From assembly GCF_003598715.1 (NCBI RefSeq), contig NZ_QZFU01000020.1:1-64000 (forward strand): a stretch of 64,000 nucleotides of DNA. Direction: 5' to 3'. Both the position numbers and the translations under genes were made by a program. The number at the start of each line of letters is the position of its first letter. Positions within the stretch are counted from its first letter, which is position 1. Source of the DNA: Nocardia panacis. GTDB taxonomy: Bacteria > Actinomycetota > Actinomycetes > Mycobacteriales > Mycobacteriaceae. The notes below the pieces were generated by a model. It searched no databases. It saw only the letters and a program-made list of their open reading frames with translations, and had not been told where the DNA came from. Positions 25,983-35,112 of this stretch are shown here, piece after piece.

Positions 25983-26389
25983 GACGCGATTGCCGCGGCA
26001 ACTCCAGCGGTCGCTTCGCGACGCGCGGCCCGGTGGCCTCCGAGGACCAGCAGGGCACCCGCCAGGGTGGTGACCGGCCAGGGCGCGGGCTCGAAGATGA
26101 TCGCGCCGAGCACCGACCAGGCCCCCATCGTCCACCCGATGAACGCGGGCGGCGTGATTGCCTTGCGGTCCATCCACAGCACCGTCGCGCCGAGCACGAT
26201 CTGCGGAATGCCGAAGCTGCCCACCGACACCCAGAACGCGCCATTGGCGTGGCTCATCTCCGAGAGGTGCTCGCCGTACACACCGCCCCGAAACCAGGTC
26301 CCGGCATGTTGGGTGGCCGTCAACGCCAGGCTGGAGGCCATATGCCCGCCGCCGATGAGCACCAGCAGCCTGCCCGCCCACTTGATCAT
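25979..26389 (-). CDS. DUF6463-like small membrane protein
   Basis: 136 residues with four predicted helices: WAGRLLVLIGGGHMASSLAL, AFWVSVGSFGIPQIVLGATV, AFIGWTMGAWSVLGAIIFEP and PVTTLAGALLVLGG. The family name is recalled with moderate confidence. It sits between the DUF2867 and hydrolase genes with 4-bp overlaps on both sides, so all three form one operon. Function unknown. Confidence 0.7.
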   Translation of the reverse strand: MIKWAGRLLVLIGGGHMASSLALTATQHAGTWFRGGVYGEHLSEMSHANGAFWVSVGSFGIPQIVLGATVLWMDRKAITPPAFIGWTMGAWSVLGAIIFEPAPWPVTTLAGALLVLGGHRAARREATAGVAAAIAS

Positions 26390-27006
26390 TTGGCCACCTC
26401 TTCGCGGCGATTGTTCGCCTGCGGACGATTGCGCCAAGCACGTTCCCATTGCTTTTTCATCGCCGGGTAGACGATCAGATAGCGGAAGGGAGCGATCCCG
26501 GCCATGTACAGCCGTCCGAACAGCCCGTTCGGCTTGACCAGGGCCGCCATCCGCAGTTCGTAGTCGCCGTTGTCGCCCTGGACCCACCCGAGGTGCAGGA
26601 TCGTGTGCATTGTTTTGTTCGCGAGTTCGTCGGCGGATTCGTGGTGCAGTCGGTACACGCTGGTGAACGGGGTGTCGCCGACCGGTTGCCCGGCGTCTTC
26701 CTGCCGCAGGTCCTCGGGCAGCCGATCGCACAGCGACTCGCTGCGACCCGCCAGGCCCGCTTCGGGTTCGTCCCAGTCGAACAGTTCGCCGAGCTTCCAG
26801 CGCACCGCGAACACGAGGGCGGTGAGCCCGGTGTTGCTGGAGAGTCCGGCCTTGGCCGCCAGCGCCTCGCGCATGACGTGGAAGTCGTCGGGTCCGGCGC
26901 CCGGCGTGCGGAAGGCCCAGACATCCTCGATCCGGAAGTCGGGGGCGATCTCGTGGATGCGCCACGGTAGGGCGGTGTGCGCGGCAGCGGGGAGTCTGTT
27001 GGACAT
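26386..27006 (-). CDS. DUF2867 family protein
   Basis: 206 residues. HTALPWRIHEIAPDFRIEDV and the C-terminal LFGRLYMAGIAPFRYLIVYP then WERAWR are typical of DUF2867 proteins, which resemble the C-terminal part of some NAD-dependent oxidoreductases. First gene of a three-gene operon; CAGGAGG precedes the ATG and a short TATA-N4-TATA dyad lies just upstream. Function unknown. Confidence 0.75.
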   Translation of the reverse strand: MSNRLPAAAHTALPWRIHEIAPDFRIEDVWAFRTPGAGPDDFHVMREALAAKAGLSSNTGLTALVFAVRWKLGELFDWDEPEAGLAGRSESLCDRLPEDLRQEDAGQPVGDTPFTSVYRLHHESADELANKTMHTILHLGWVQGDNGDYELRMAALVKPNGLFGRLYMAGIAPFRYLIVYPAMKKQWERAWRNRPQANNRREEVAK

Positions 27007-27099
27007 CGTGACCTCCTGAACTTCTATACGTCTATAACAGGAGGTTAGACCAGTTATACGGGCACGTACAACCCATGGAGAGGTGAACCACATCCGCCG

Positions 27100-29193
27100 T
27101 CAGCGCCACACCAGTTTCAGGATCGCGGGCGTGAGCAGGAGCCGAATCACGGTGGCGTCCAAGATCAACGCGGCGATCATCCCGTAGGCGATGTATTTCA
27201 TGAGCACCAGATCGGAGAACCCGAACGCCCCGGTGACGACGATGAGTATCGCCGCGGCCGAGGTGATGACGCCGCCGGTGTGGGCGATGCCGTAGCGGAT
27301 CGCCTCGGGCGGGTCCGCGCCGCGCGAACGCGCCTCGGCCATGCGGGACAACAGGAATACCTCGTAGTCGGTGGACAACCCGAACACGACGGTCACGATG
27401 AGCGCCAGGACCGCGAACATGAGCGGCCCCGGCGTGAAGTGGAACAGCCCGGCCCCGTGTCCGTCGACGAAGATCCAGGTCAGCACCCCGAGGGTGGCCA
27501 CCAGGCTGAGCGCGCTCATGGCGACGGCCTTGAGCGCCAACACGATCGAGCGGAACGCCAGGTACAGCATGAGCAGCGCCGCCAGGATCAGGATGCCGAC
27601 CAGCAGCGGCAATCCGCGCAGCAGTCCGTTGATGCTGTCGCGCTCCAGCGCCGGCACCCCGGCCACCATGATCCGCACCCCGTGCGGCGCGGGTATGGCG
27701 CGCAGGGCCGCGATGACTCGGTCGGCGTCGCCGCGACGCACCAATCCCGCCTGCAGGACATTGATTCCGTCCTTGGTCGGCGCGGCCGATTCGAAGCGTC
27801 CGGTGAGTCCGGGAATCGCACTGGCCGCCAGCCGGATATCACCGAGCTGCGGCGAATCCGCGCCCACCACCACGAGTTTGAGCGGCTCGGTGCGGAATTC
27901 GGGGAACAGCCGGTCGAAACGTTCCTGGGCGACCCGCGCCGGATTGTCCTGCGAGAGATAGCGTTCGCTGATCCCGCCGAATTCGATGCCGCGAAGCGGC
28001 AGGCTCAGCGCCAGCAGTCCCAGCACGAGCGGCACGACGACCGGCAGTGGCCGCCGCATGGCCGCGCGGGCCAGTCGGGAGAAGAATCCGGCGTCGATCC
28101 GCGCCTCGGTCTTGGTGCGGGAGAAGCGTTTCCAACCCCACAGGTCGATGCGCCGACCGACGATGCCGAGCACCGCGGGCAGCGCGGTCACCGACAGCAC
28201 CGCCGCGAGCAGCACCGCGCTGATCCCGCCGTAGGGCACCGAGCGCAACACCCCGTTCGGGTAGATGAACAGCGCGCCGAGGCTGAGGGCGATGATGGCC
28301 GCCGAGAACAGCACGGTGCGCCCGGCGGTGGCGACGGTGCGGGCCACCGCGTCCTCGATCTCGCGTCCGGCCGCGATCTCCTCGCGGAACCGGGTCACCG
28401 TGAACAGTCCGTAGTCGATCGCCAGCCCCAGGCTGACCAGCGTCACCACGGCACTGGCGAACACATTGACCTCGATGTGCGCGGTGAGCAGCCGCATCAC
28501 GCCCTGGGTGCCGAGCACCGTCATCCCGCCGATGAGCACCGGCAGCAACGCGCCGAGGATGCCGCCGAAGACGAAGTACAGCAGGATCGCCACGAGGGGC
28601 AGGGCGATCAGCTCGGCGCGGTGGATATCGTCCTGCATTCCGGTGTTGATGCCTGCCACCACCGGTTGCAGTCCGGCCAACTGCACGGTGGTGCCACCGG
28701 GTCCGCCGCCGGGATGTCCGGCGCCGAATTCGCCTTTCACCGCTAGGTAATTCTCGACGGCGGCGGTGCCGCTGCCGCGCAGTCCGACGCTGGCGAAGGC
28801 GTGCTGTTTGGCCGGATCGGCGGCGTTCGCGGCGAAGGGGCTGTCCCAGTAGCTGTCGATCTTGAGGATGCGGTCGCCGCGGCTGCTCAGCAGTCGGTTC
28901 AATGATCCGGTGACCGCCGCGCGCACGGCCGGATCGTCGACGGTGGCGCCCGCGGGCGCGGTGTAGAGCAGGATGATGTCGCTGTCGGTATCACGACCGA
29001 AGGTGGCGTCGGCCAGTTTCGAGGCGGCGACGGATTCGCTGCTCTCGTCGAACCATCCCTCCTGCGTGTAGCGGCCGGACAGGTCGCGCCCATACCAGCC
29101 CGAGGCCAGCACCGCCGCCGCGAACACCACCAGCACCAGGTAGCGGTGCCGGTACATCAGGCGTCCCCAACGCTGGGATCCGGACCTCGGCAT
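27100..29193 (-). CDS. MMPL/RND family transporter
   Basis: 697 residues. Two halves each have one helix, a periplasmic domain and five or six more helices. The proton-relay Asp-Tyr pairs are visible as LGLAIDYGLFTVTRFREE (about residue 255) and VFGLSTDYEVFLLSRMAEAR (about 600). It is smaller than the mycobacterial lipid exporters and closer to general MMPL proteins; the exported substrate is unknown. It follows the MTB12-like lipoprotein gene by 9 bp, so the two are probably cotranscribed. Confidence 0.93.
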   Translation of the reverse strand: MPRSGSQRWGRLMYRHRYLVLVVFAAAVLASGWYGRDLSGRYTQEGWFDESSESVAASKLADATFGRDTDSDIILLYTAPAGATVDDPAVRAAVTGSLNRLLSSRGDRILKIDSYWDSPFAANAADPAKQHAFASVGLRGSGTAAVENYLAVKGEFGAGHPGGGPGGTTVQLAGLQPVVAGINTGMQDDIHRAELIALPLVAILLYFVFGGILGALLPVLIGGMTVLGTQGVMRLLTAHIEVNVFASAVVTLVSLGLAIDYGLFTVTRFREEIAAGREIEDAVARTVATAGRTVLFSAAIIALSLGALFIYPNGVLRSVPYGGISAVLLAAVLSVTALPAVLGIVGRRIDLWGWKRFSRTKTEARIDAGFFSRLARAAMRRPLPVVVPLVLGLLALSLPLRGIEFGGISERYLSQDNPARVAQERFDRLFPEFRTEPLKLVVVGADSPQLGDIRLAASAIPGLTGRFESAAPTKDGINVLQAGLVRRGDADRVIAALRAIPAPHGVRIMVAGVPALERDSINGLLRGLPLLVGILILAALLMLYLAFRSIVLALKAVAMSALSLVATLGVLTWIFVDGHGAGLFHFTPGPLMFAVLALIVTVVFGLSTDYEVFLLSRMAEARSRGADPPEAIRYGIAHTGGVITSAAAILIVVTGAFGFSDLVLMKYIAYGMIAALILDATVIRLLLTPAILKLVWR

Positions 29194-29202
29194 GCGGGCG
29201 GG

Positions 29203-29742
29203 TCAGCCGCAGGCCGGGGTGTGGTAGTCGGCCGAGCGCAGGATGCCGCACAGGTCGGTGCGCGAGATCTTCCAGCGGCCGTCGAGGAAGACGAAATGCA
29301 CCACGGTGGTGCGCACGGCGGCGCCGGTGCCGTCCTTGTCCAGGCGCATGGTGGCGGTGAGGGTGCCGTCGCGATTGTCGAAGACGGGGTCGGTGACGCC
29401 GTAGACGGCGTGCGGGTTGTCGTGCAGCGCCTGGTACATATCGGGGATGGCGCCGCGAAACGCCTCGCCGTCCTCGATCAGCGCGGTGCGCTCGGTATCG
29501 GGCAGCGCCGGGTCGAGCGCGCGTTTGATCTGCGAGTCGAGTTCGGCGGCGGTGGGCATGGGATGGCGGGCGGCACTGCTCGCCGCGACGACCGAACTCG
29601 ACAGCGAGGCGTTGGCCGAGGAGCGGGCCGCGTCGACGGCGGCCTCGTCGGTGTCGGAACCGCAGGCGGTGAGCAGGACAACGGCGGCGAGACAGGTCGG
29701 GCCCAAGGACCGCACGGTACGCACTGTGGATTGCATCACCAT
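29203..29742 (-). CDS. MTB12-like lipoprotein
   Basis: 179 residues. Lipobox VVLLTACGS gives a lipidated Cys near residue 27. The C-terminal roughly 100 residues (DGTLTATMRLDKDGTGAA, VVHFVFLDGRWKISRTDLCG) match the low-molecular-weight antigen MTB12-like domain, with a closing Cys pair. It lies directly upstream of the MMPL gene and may be an accessory of that transporter (inference). Confidence 0.8.
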   Translation of the reverse strand: MVMQSTVRTVRSLGPTCLAAVVLLTACGSDTDEAAVDAARSSANASLSSSVVAASSAARHPMPTAAELDSQIKRALDPALPDTERTALIEDGEAFRGAIPDMYQALHDNPHAVYGVTDPVFDNRDGTLTATMRLDKDGTGAAVRTTVVHFVFLDGRWKISRTDLCGILRSADYHTPACG

Positions 29743-30093
29743 CTACATACCATCAATGACCGCGCTGATCCGGCCGAGCAGTGCCCGCACAGCGGTCATG
29801 TCGCGGTCGGCGGCCACCGGGACGGCGTGGGCGATCAGGTCGCGCACCAGGGCGGCGACGCTGCGTTCGTCGTCGAGGTCGATATCGGTGACGGGGGCCT
29901 CGGCGAGGGCGACGATATCGTCGGGGCCGGGAACGTCGTCGGCCAGGTCGGCGCGATAGAGCTCGAGCACGAGGGTGCCGCGCAGCGTCCGGAAGGCGAA
30001 GGGGCGGCCATCGGCGGCGGCGCCGAAACCGTGGGCGAAGGGACCGACGGTTAGGTCATCGATGACGAAGCCCGATGGATAGTCGGCTTTCAC
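29743..30093 (-). CDS. hypothetical protein
   Basis: 116 residues, soluble and acidic (PDDIVALAEAPVTDIDLDDE), no signal peptide or known domain. Its stop abuts the lipoprotein start codon, so it is probably the first gene of the hypothetical-lipoprotein-MMPL operon. Confidence 0.6.
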   Translation of the reverse strand: MKADYPSGFVIDDLTVGPFAHGFGAAADGRPFAFRTLRGTLVLELYRADLADDVPGPDDIVALAEAPVTDIDLDDERSVAALVRDLIAHAVPVAADRDMTAVRALLGRISAVIDGM

Positions 30094-30273
30094 CCGGATC
30101 TCCCTGAAGTGGACGCTGTTTCGTCTCCACCGTAACGCCGCAGATCATTCCGATATGCCGCACATCACTCCGATATGTGTCCGATAAGGCTCAGCCACCC
30201 CGGAGAAGCCCTCCCATTCGGCATCATGGTCAGATGATGGGGTTGCGTCTCGTCGGTAGAAGGAGTTCGGTGA

Positions 30274-31365
30274 ATGCGCCCTAGCGGCAGTCCTCACGTG
30301 GCGGCGCGCGCGGAGTCGACCCCCGATACCGGGTCCGCGAGCCAGGACACCGACGCGCATCCCCGAAGAGGCCGCCGCGCCGGGATTCTCGCCGCGGTGG
30401 CCCTCACCGTCGCCGTCGCGGGCTGCTCGTCCTCCGGCAAAGACACTATGGAGACCAGAGAGCCTGCCACCGCGGCCGCCGCCCCGGTGCCCACCGCCCA
30501 GCCTGCCGGGCAGCTCATCGCGTCGGGTCCTGTCGGCGCGCTGCTCGCCGAGGCAGGCACCGGACAGTTGGCGGCCCTGGACGGATCCACCCTCACCCTC
30601 TTCGACACCGCCGCCCAACCGCCCGCCGCGCGCACGGTGCCGCTGCCCGCCCGCGGCGCGGGCCTGAGCCAGGGCAGGCCCGGCGAACTGCTCATCCCGA
30701 TTCCGGAGGCCGTGCTGCGGGTGGATGTCGCCTCGGCCCGCGTCGACCGGATCCCGGTCCCCGGCGATGCCCGCTCGGTGCTGCGCCGCGACGAGGACCT
30801 GCTCGTCGGCGGCGCGGACGGCGCGGTGCGGGTGCTCGGCCCCGACAACGCGGTGCGCCACACCCTCTCCGGTCTGGCCTCCGCCGACGCCCTCGCCGCC
30901 GTCGGCCCCCGCGTCGCGGTGCTCGACCGCCGCCAGTCCGCCCTGGTCGAACTCGACCTGACGAAGAACAAACTCGGCCTGGCGCTGCGCGCGGGCGACG
31001 GCGCGACCAACCTGATCTCCGACACCAGGGGCAGGCTGCTGGCCGTCAACACCGAATACAGCGAACTGCTGGTCTACACACCGGGACCGCTCGTACTGCG
31101 ACAGCGTTTCCCGGTAGGATCCTCGCCTTACGCGATTGCCTACGATCAACGGTCCGACACCGTGTGGGTGACGTGCACCCAGACCAACGAGATCGTCGGA
31201 TTCGATCTCTCGACGGGAATACCGAGGGAAGTGGGGCGTTATCCGACGGTCCGGCAACCGAATTCGGTGACCGTCGACGAACGCACCGGCGATCTGTTCG
31301 TCGGATCCGCGACCGGGGACGGCCTGGCGCGGATCCGCGCGGACCAGCGGAAGAGAGGGCAGTGA
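30274..31365 (+). CDS. YncE-like beta-propeller lipoprotein (LppL-type)
   Basis: 363 residues. A cytosolic Arg-rich tail, then LAAVALTVAVAGCSSSG with a lipobox Cys near residue 50, then repeated propeller blades (SSPYAIAYDQRSDTVWVTC, TNEIVGFDLSTGIPREVG, QPNSVTVDERTGDLFVGSAT). In M. tuberculosis the lipoprotein LppL (Rv2138) lies in this place before pyrD. AGAAGGAG lies upstream. Function unknown. Confidence 0.85.
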   Translation: MRPSGSPHVAARAESTPDTGSASQDTDAHPRRGRRAGILAAVALTVAVAGCSSSGKDTMETREPATAAAAPVPTAQPAGQLIASGPVGALLAEAGTGQLAALDGSTLTLFDTAAQPPAARTVPLPARGAGLSQGRPGELLIPIPEAVLRVDVASARVDRIPVPGDARSVLRRDEDLLVGGADGAVRVLGPDNAVRHTLSGLASADALAAVGPRVAVLDRRQSALVELDLTKNKLGLALRAGDGATNLISDTRGRLLAVNTEYSELLVYTPGPLVLRQRFPVGSSPYAIAYDQRSDTVWVTCTQTNEIVGFDLSTGIPREVGRYPTVRQPNSVTVDERTGDLFVGSATGDGLARIRADQRKRGQ

Positions 31366-31643
31366 TGGCGGCGCGCAAACCCGCGAAGCGTTCGGCGCTA
31401 CCGAAGGATTGGGAAACCAGCGGCGATGACTACGAGTACGTGCCGCTACGACTACCACCGGATATGAACAGGGTGACCGCGTCGATGCGATTATCGATCC
31501 AGGCCGAATTCGGTGGCTGGGAGCTCTCGCGCGTGCGCGCCTACACCGACGGCAGCCGCCGGGTGCTGCTGCGCCGCCGCAAGTCCCGTCTGTCCCCCGT
31601 CGAAGCGGGCCAGGCCGCCCCGCAGTCGGAAGCGGGGATGTGA
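31365..31643 (+). CDS. DUF5703 family protein
   Basis: 92 residues: [20 protein letters not shown] and [20 protein letters not shown] are the conserved core of DUF5703 (Rv2137c-like). Its ATG overlaps the previous stop by one base (TGATG) and its end overlaps pyrD by 4 bp, so lipoprotein, DUF5703 and pyrD form an operon. Function unknown. Confidence 0.88.
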   Translation: MAARKPAKRSALPKDWETSGDDYEYVPLRLPPDMNRVTASMRLSIQAEFGGWELSRVRAYTDGSRRVLLRRRKSRLSPVEAGQAAPQSEAGM

Positions 31644-32722
31644 CCTCGATGTACGCCCTGCTGCTGCGCCTGATGTTCCTGATCCCGCCCGAGCGCGTCC
31701 ACCATCTGGCTTTCGCCTTCATGAGATTGGCCACCTGGCTCCCGCCCGTCCGCTGGGTGATCGCGAAGATCCTGGTGGTCGATGATCCGATCCTGCGCAC
31801 CACCGCCTTCGGGGTGGATTTTCCGGCGCCGCTCGGACTGGCCGCCGGATTCGACAAGAACGCGGGCGGCGTGGATGTCTGGGCCGCGATGGGTTTCGGT
31901 TTCGCCGAGATCGGCACGGTGACCGCGCGGGCGCAACCGGGTAATCCCGCGCCGCGCATGTTCCGGCTCTCGGCCGACCGGGCGCTGATCAACCGGATGG
32001 GTTTCAACAATCACGGCGCGGTCGAGGCCGCCGAGCGGCTGGCGAACCGTCGGCCCGGCGGGGTGCCGATCGGCGCGAATATCGGCAAGACCAAGGTGGT
32101 GGCGGCGGCCGACGCGGCGGGCGACTACGCGGTGAGCGCGGCCCTGCTCGGGCCGCGCGCCGATTTCGTCGTCGTCAATGTCAGCTCCCCCAATACGCCG
32201 GGTCTGCGCGATCTGCAGGCCGCGGCCGCGCTGCGCCCGCTGTTGCAGGCGGTGCTGGACAGCGTGGAGGTCCCGGTGCTGGTGAAGATCGCCCCCGACC
32301 TGTCGGATGAGGATATCGACGCCGTCGCCGATCTGGCGCTGGAACTCGGACTGGCCGGAATCGTGGCCACCAACACCACGATCCGCCGCGACGGCCTGCG
32401 CACCCCCGCCGACGAGGTGGCCGCGATGGGTGCGGGCGGGCTGTCGGGTCCGCCGGTCGCCGACCGCTCGCTCGAGGTGCTGCGCCGGCTCTACCGCCGC
32501 GTGGGCGGCGAACTGATCCTCATCTCCGTCGGCGGCATCGAGACCGCCGACCAGGCGTGGGAGCGCGTCCGTGCGGGCGCGACCCTGCTGCAGGGTTTCA
32601 CCGGGTTCATCTACGGCGGCCCGTTCTGGACCCGCCGCATCCATCGCGGTCTGGCCCGCAAGTTGCGCGAGGGCGGGTTCGGATCACTCGCCGAGGCGGT
32701 CGGCTCGGCGCACACCGACTGA
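31640..32722 (+). CDS. pyrD: quinone-dependent dihydroorotate dehydrogenase
   Basis: 360 residues, class 2. An N-terminal amphipathic membrane-association segment ([20 protein letters not shown]) precedes the FMN barrel: [40 protein letters not shown] (catalytic Ser region), TNTTI and [13 protein letters not shown]. Oxidises dihydroorotate to orotate with quinone in pyrimidine synthesis. The GTG start overlaps the DUF5703 stop. Confidence 0.96.
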   Translation: MTSMYALLLRLMFLIPPERVHHLAFAFMRLATWLPPVRWVIAKILVVDDPILRTTAFGVDFPAPLGLAAGFDKNAGGVDVWAAMGFGFAEIGTVTARAQPGNPAPRMFRLSADRALINRMGFNNHGAVEAAERLANRRPGGVPIGANIGKTKVVAAADAAGDYAVSAALLGPRADFVVVNVSSPNTPGLRDLQAAAALRPLLQAVLDSVEVPVLVKIAPDLSDEDIDAVADLALELGLAGIVATNTTIRRDGLRTPADEVAAMGAGGLSGPPVADRSLEVLRRLYRRVGGELILISVGGIETADQAWERVRAGATLLQGFTGFIYGGPFWTRRIHRGLARKLREGGFGSLAEAVGSAHTD

Positions 32723-32743
32723 CTTCGGTAGTTGCGCAAGGCA

Positions 32744-32773
32744 ATTCGGCCCCCGCCTCGGTGGGGGCCGAAT
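32744..32773 (+). terminator. bidirectional terminator after pyrD
   Basis: Perfect 11-bp stem ATTCGGCCCCC / GGGGGCCGAAT with an 8-base loop, between the convergent pyrD and the hypothetical gene at 32785. Confidence 0.85.
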
Positions 32774-32784
32774 CATGTCGCCGG

Positions 32785-33153
32785 TCAGTGGACGTACGGA
32801 TCGAGCAGTCGTCGACCGAGGCGCGGCGCGCGAGCGCCGGGCGGGTCGAGTTCGTCCTGCAGGCGCGCCGCGATGCGCTTGGCCAACCGGACGATCGCCT
32901 GATCGCGCGCCATGCCGAGGCGGTCCGCGCAATCATCCATCCTGGCCAGTTGCACCCGGTCGGTGACGCGGGACGGATCACTCAGCAGCTCGTCGAGTTC
33001 CATGCCCGCGACGGCCTGCTCGCGGGTGAGCGCCCGATCGGGCAGCCAGCTCAGTCGCCACGCCGTGATTTCCCTGGCGGATCCGCCGGACCTGGTCGCC
33101 CACTCCGGCGTGATGTCGCTGATGATCGACCATTCGGTGATTTCGAGTGTCAC
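32785..33153 (-). CDS. hypothetical protein, 122 aa
   Basis: Begins VTLEITEWSIISDITPEWAT with a strong GAGGAGG upstream of the GTG. The middle is Asp/Arg-rich and helical (REQAVAGMELDELLSDPSRV) and the end is RLGRRLLDPYVH. No known domain, signal peptide or membrane segment. Divergent from the PfkB-like gene. Confidence 0.65.
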   Translation of the reverse strand: MTLEITEWSIISDITPEWATRSGGSAREITAWRLSWLPDRALTREQAVAGMELDELLSDPSRVTDRVQLARMDDCADRLGMARDQAIVRLAKRIAARLQDELDPPGARAPRLGRRLLDPYVH

Positions 33154-33290
33154 GCTGACCTCCTCGGGTGGCGCGCGATGACCGGACGACGCGGTTTTCG
33201 AGGTCGGATTTCTCCCTGCACCAGAGCCCTCCCCAAAAGTTGCTGGTGTGGCGGAATCGCCCATCAAGTCTGGCATTTGCCGCCGACAAC

Positions 33291-33324
33291 GGTCAATTGC
33301 CGTTGCGATTTGGTAATTGACCGC
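33291..33324. promoter_or_regulatory. inverted repeat upstream of PfkB-like gene
   Basis: Perfect 9-bp arms CGGTCAATT (33291-33299) and AATTGACCG (33316-33324) with a 16-base spacer, 89 bp before the PfkB-like start. The AT-rich centre in GC-rich DNA suggests an operator. Sits in the divergent region 33154-33412. Confidence 0.55.
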
Positions 33325-33412
33325 CCTTCGGATGGCTAAACCCGGTGCGCCCGGCATAGTGTGAGCCCGGCACAACGAATCGGCGACAACCACGCGGAGG
33401 GGTGATCCGGAG

Positions 33413-34954
33413 ATGCTGCCGCAGGATCCGGGCACGATCGCGATCCGGAATATCCTGACCCGCCTGTGCAAACGCTCGGGCCTGAGCCTGGATCGCCTGC
33501 GCACCACCGAGATCGACGTCGCCGCGCTGCTGGATTTGCCCGCTGTTCGCCGCCACGCCACCCGCGCGGGAATCGACCCCGCCGCCGCCGTACTGCCCGT
33601 CGTGGTGGAACTGGCCCGCCGCCTCGCCCCCACCAACCGGCTCATCGCCGACGCCGAACTCACCCTCGGCCTGCTGCGCGAGAACACCTGCACCGGAATA
33701 GATTTCGACCGGCTCTACGCCGCCGACCTGGGCGAGCGCCGCCGCTACCTCACCGAACAGTGGGAACCGCTGCACCGCGCCATCGCCGCCGAACACATCC
33801 CGCCGGCACCGACGGTGCGCTCGCTGCGGGCCAGCCCGGAGCGGCGCGCATTCACCGCACTCGCCGGGCTGCTCACCGGCGAGAATTTCGCCCCCGCGCA
33901 GACCGAGGCGCAGACCGCGCCCGTGCGGTCCCTGCTCGGACGGGGCGCGGTCACCGTCATCGGCGACGCCGTCATCGACCACATCTACGTCGTCGATCGG
34001 CTGCCGCGCGCCGGAGAAGCCGTGCAGGGCAACAAATTCGAGGAACATCCCGGCGGCAAGGGATTGGCCCGCGCCATCGCCGCCGCGCGCCTGGGGCTGC
34101 AGGTGCGGTTGGTCAGCGCCGTCGGACGCGACGATCTCGGCGAACGCATCCTCGACCATCTGCGCCGCGAAGGCGTGGACACCTCGCTGGTGCGGGCGGT
34201 GCCCGACGCGCCGACACCGGTCACCGCGCTCATGATCACCGGCACCGGCGCGGCGGCCCGCATCGGCTGGAGCGACGAGCGCATCCGCACCAACCGGCCC
34301 GACCGGGCCGCCCGCGACGCCATCGCCGCCTCCGACGTGGTCATCCTGACCTTCGGCCAACCCGTCGACGTCCTCGCCGAGGTGATGGATATCGTGCGCA
34401 AACTACCCTCGCCGCCGATCCTGGTGGTTCATCCGGCCCCGCGCCTGGAACAGCCCCAATACCTCATCCCCTACTTCGGGGCCGTCGACTATCTCATCGG
34501 CACACCGGCCGAACTGGCCGATGTCATCCCGGCCGAAATAGGCGCGCGCGGCAACCATTCCCGCGATCTCGACGCCGATATCGCGCCGCGACTGCGGGCG
34601 CTCGGCGTCGCGGGCGTCTGCGCGCTCGACGGATTCGCGTGCAGTGTGCGCTCGGCCGACCTCACCGCCGATATCACCCGCTCCCCCGCCGCCATGCTCG
34701 AGGACGCGCCCGGCGCGCAGGCCGCGTTCGTCGCGGCGCTCGCCTACCGTCTCGTCACCACCGGACGCACCGCCGACCGCCGCGATTTCGAATGGGCCAC
34801 CGCCGCCATGGCCGCAGCCCAGTCCTTCGGCGACATCCCCACCGCCATGCCCGCCATCGAGGAGATCGACCGCATCGCCAACCTCGCGCCGCGCCGCGCC
34901 GCCGAGGGTCGGTCAGTCGGCAATCCGCGCGAAAACCGTACTGCGCCAGGGTAG
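33413..34954 (+). CDS. PfkB-like sugar kinase with extra N-terminal domain, probable pseudokinase
   Basis: 513 residues. Residues 1 to about 175 form a helical domain (IRNILTRLCKRSGLSLDRLR, then TTEIDVAALLDLPAVRRHA) possibly with a helix-turn-helix. Residues about 180-475 are PfkB/ribokinase-like: GDAVIDHIYVVDRLPRAGEA, PGGKGLARAIAAARLG. The catalytic anion-hole motif GAGD near the end reads EDAPGAQAAFVAAL, so the base Asp is missing. It may bind a sugar as a sensor rather than phosphorylate it. GTP cyclohydrolase II follows 158 bp downstream. Confidence 0.75.
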   Translation: MLPQDPGTIAIRNILTRLCKRSGLSLDRLRTTEIDVAALLDLPAVRRHATRAGIDPAAAVLPVVVELARRLAPTNRLIADAELTLGLLRENTCTGIDFDRLYAADLGERRRYLTEQWEPLHRAIAAEHIPPAPTVRSLRASPERRAFTALAGLLTGENFAPAQTEAQTAPVRSLLGRGAVTVIGDAVIDHIYVVDRLPRAGEAVQGNKFEEHPGGKGLARAIAAARLGLQVRLVSAVGRDDLGERILDHLRREGVDTSLVRAVPDAPTPVTALMITGTGAAARIGWSDERIRTNRPDRAARDAIAASDVVILTFGQPVDVLAEVMDIVRKLPSPPILVVHPAPRLEQPQYLIPYFGAVDYLIGTPAELADVIPAEIGARGNHSRDLDADIAPRLRALGVAGVCALDGFACSVRSADLTADITRSPAAMLEDAPGAQAAFVAALAYRLVTTGRTADRRDFEWATAAMAAAQSFGDIPTAMPAIEEIDRIANLAPRRAAEGRSVGNPRENRTAPG

Positions 34955-35112
34955 CTCGTCTGTTCGGTCGGCGGCGTGCCGCGCGCAACGACCCAGCACA
35001 CAATGCGCGGCGCGTCATGGCGGCTCCCGCGCTGCCGGACGGTCGCCACTGCGCTAATCTCACCTCGAATTCGATCTCGGTCGAGACCATGCCACGATGC
35101 CGCGGAGGACGC

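Noticed and set aside
27280-28746. 488-codon plus-strand frame
   Set aside because: Entirely antisense to the MMPL transporter and of Gln/His/Arg-rich shadow composition.
33466-35112. Long frame joining the PfkB-like region to GTP cyclohydrolase II as a single 782-residue protein
   Set aside because: The first 549 codons are a shadow of the PfkB-like gene in another frame; GCHII has its own ATG with a GGAGG site.
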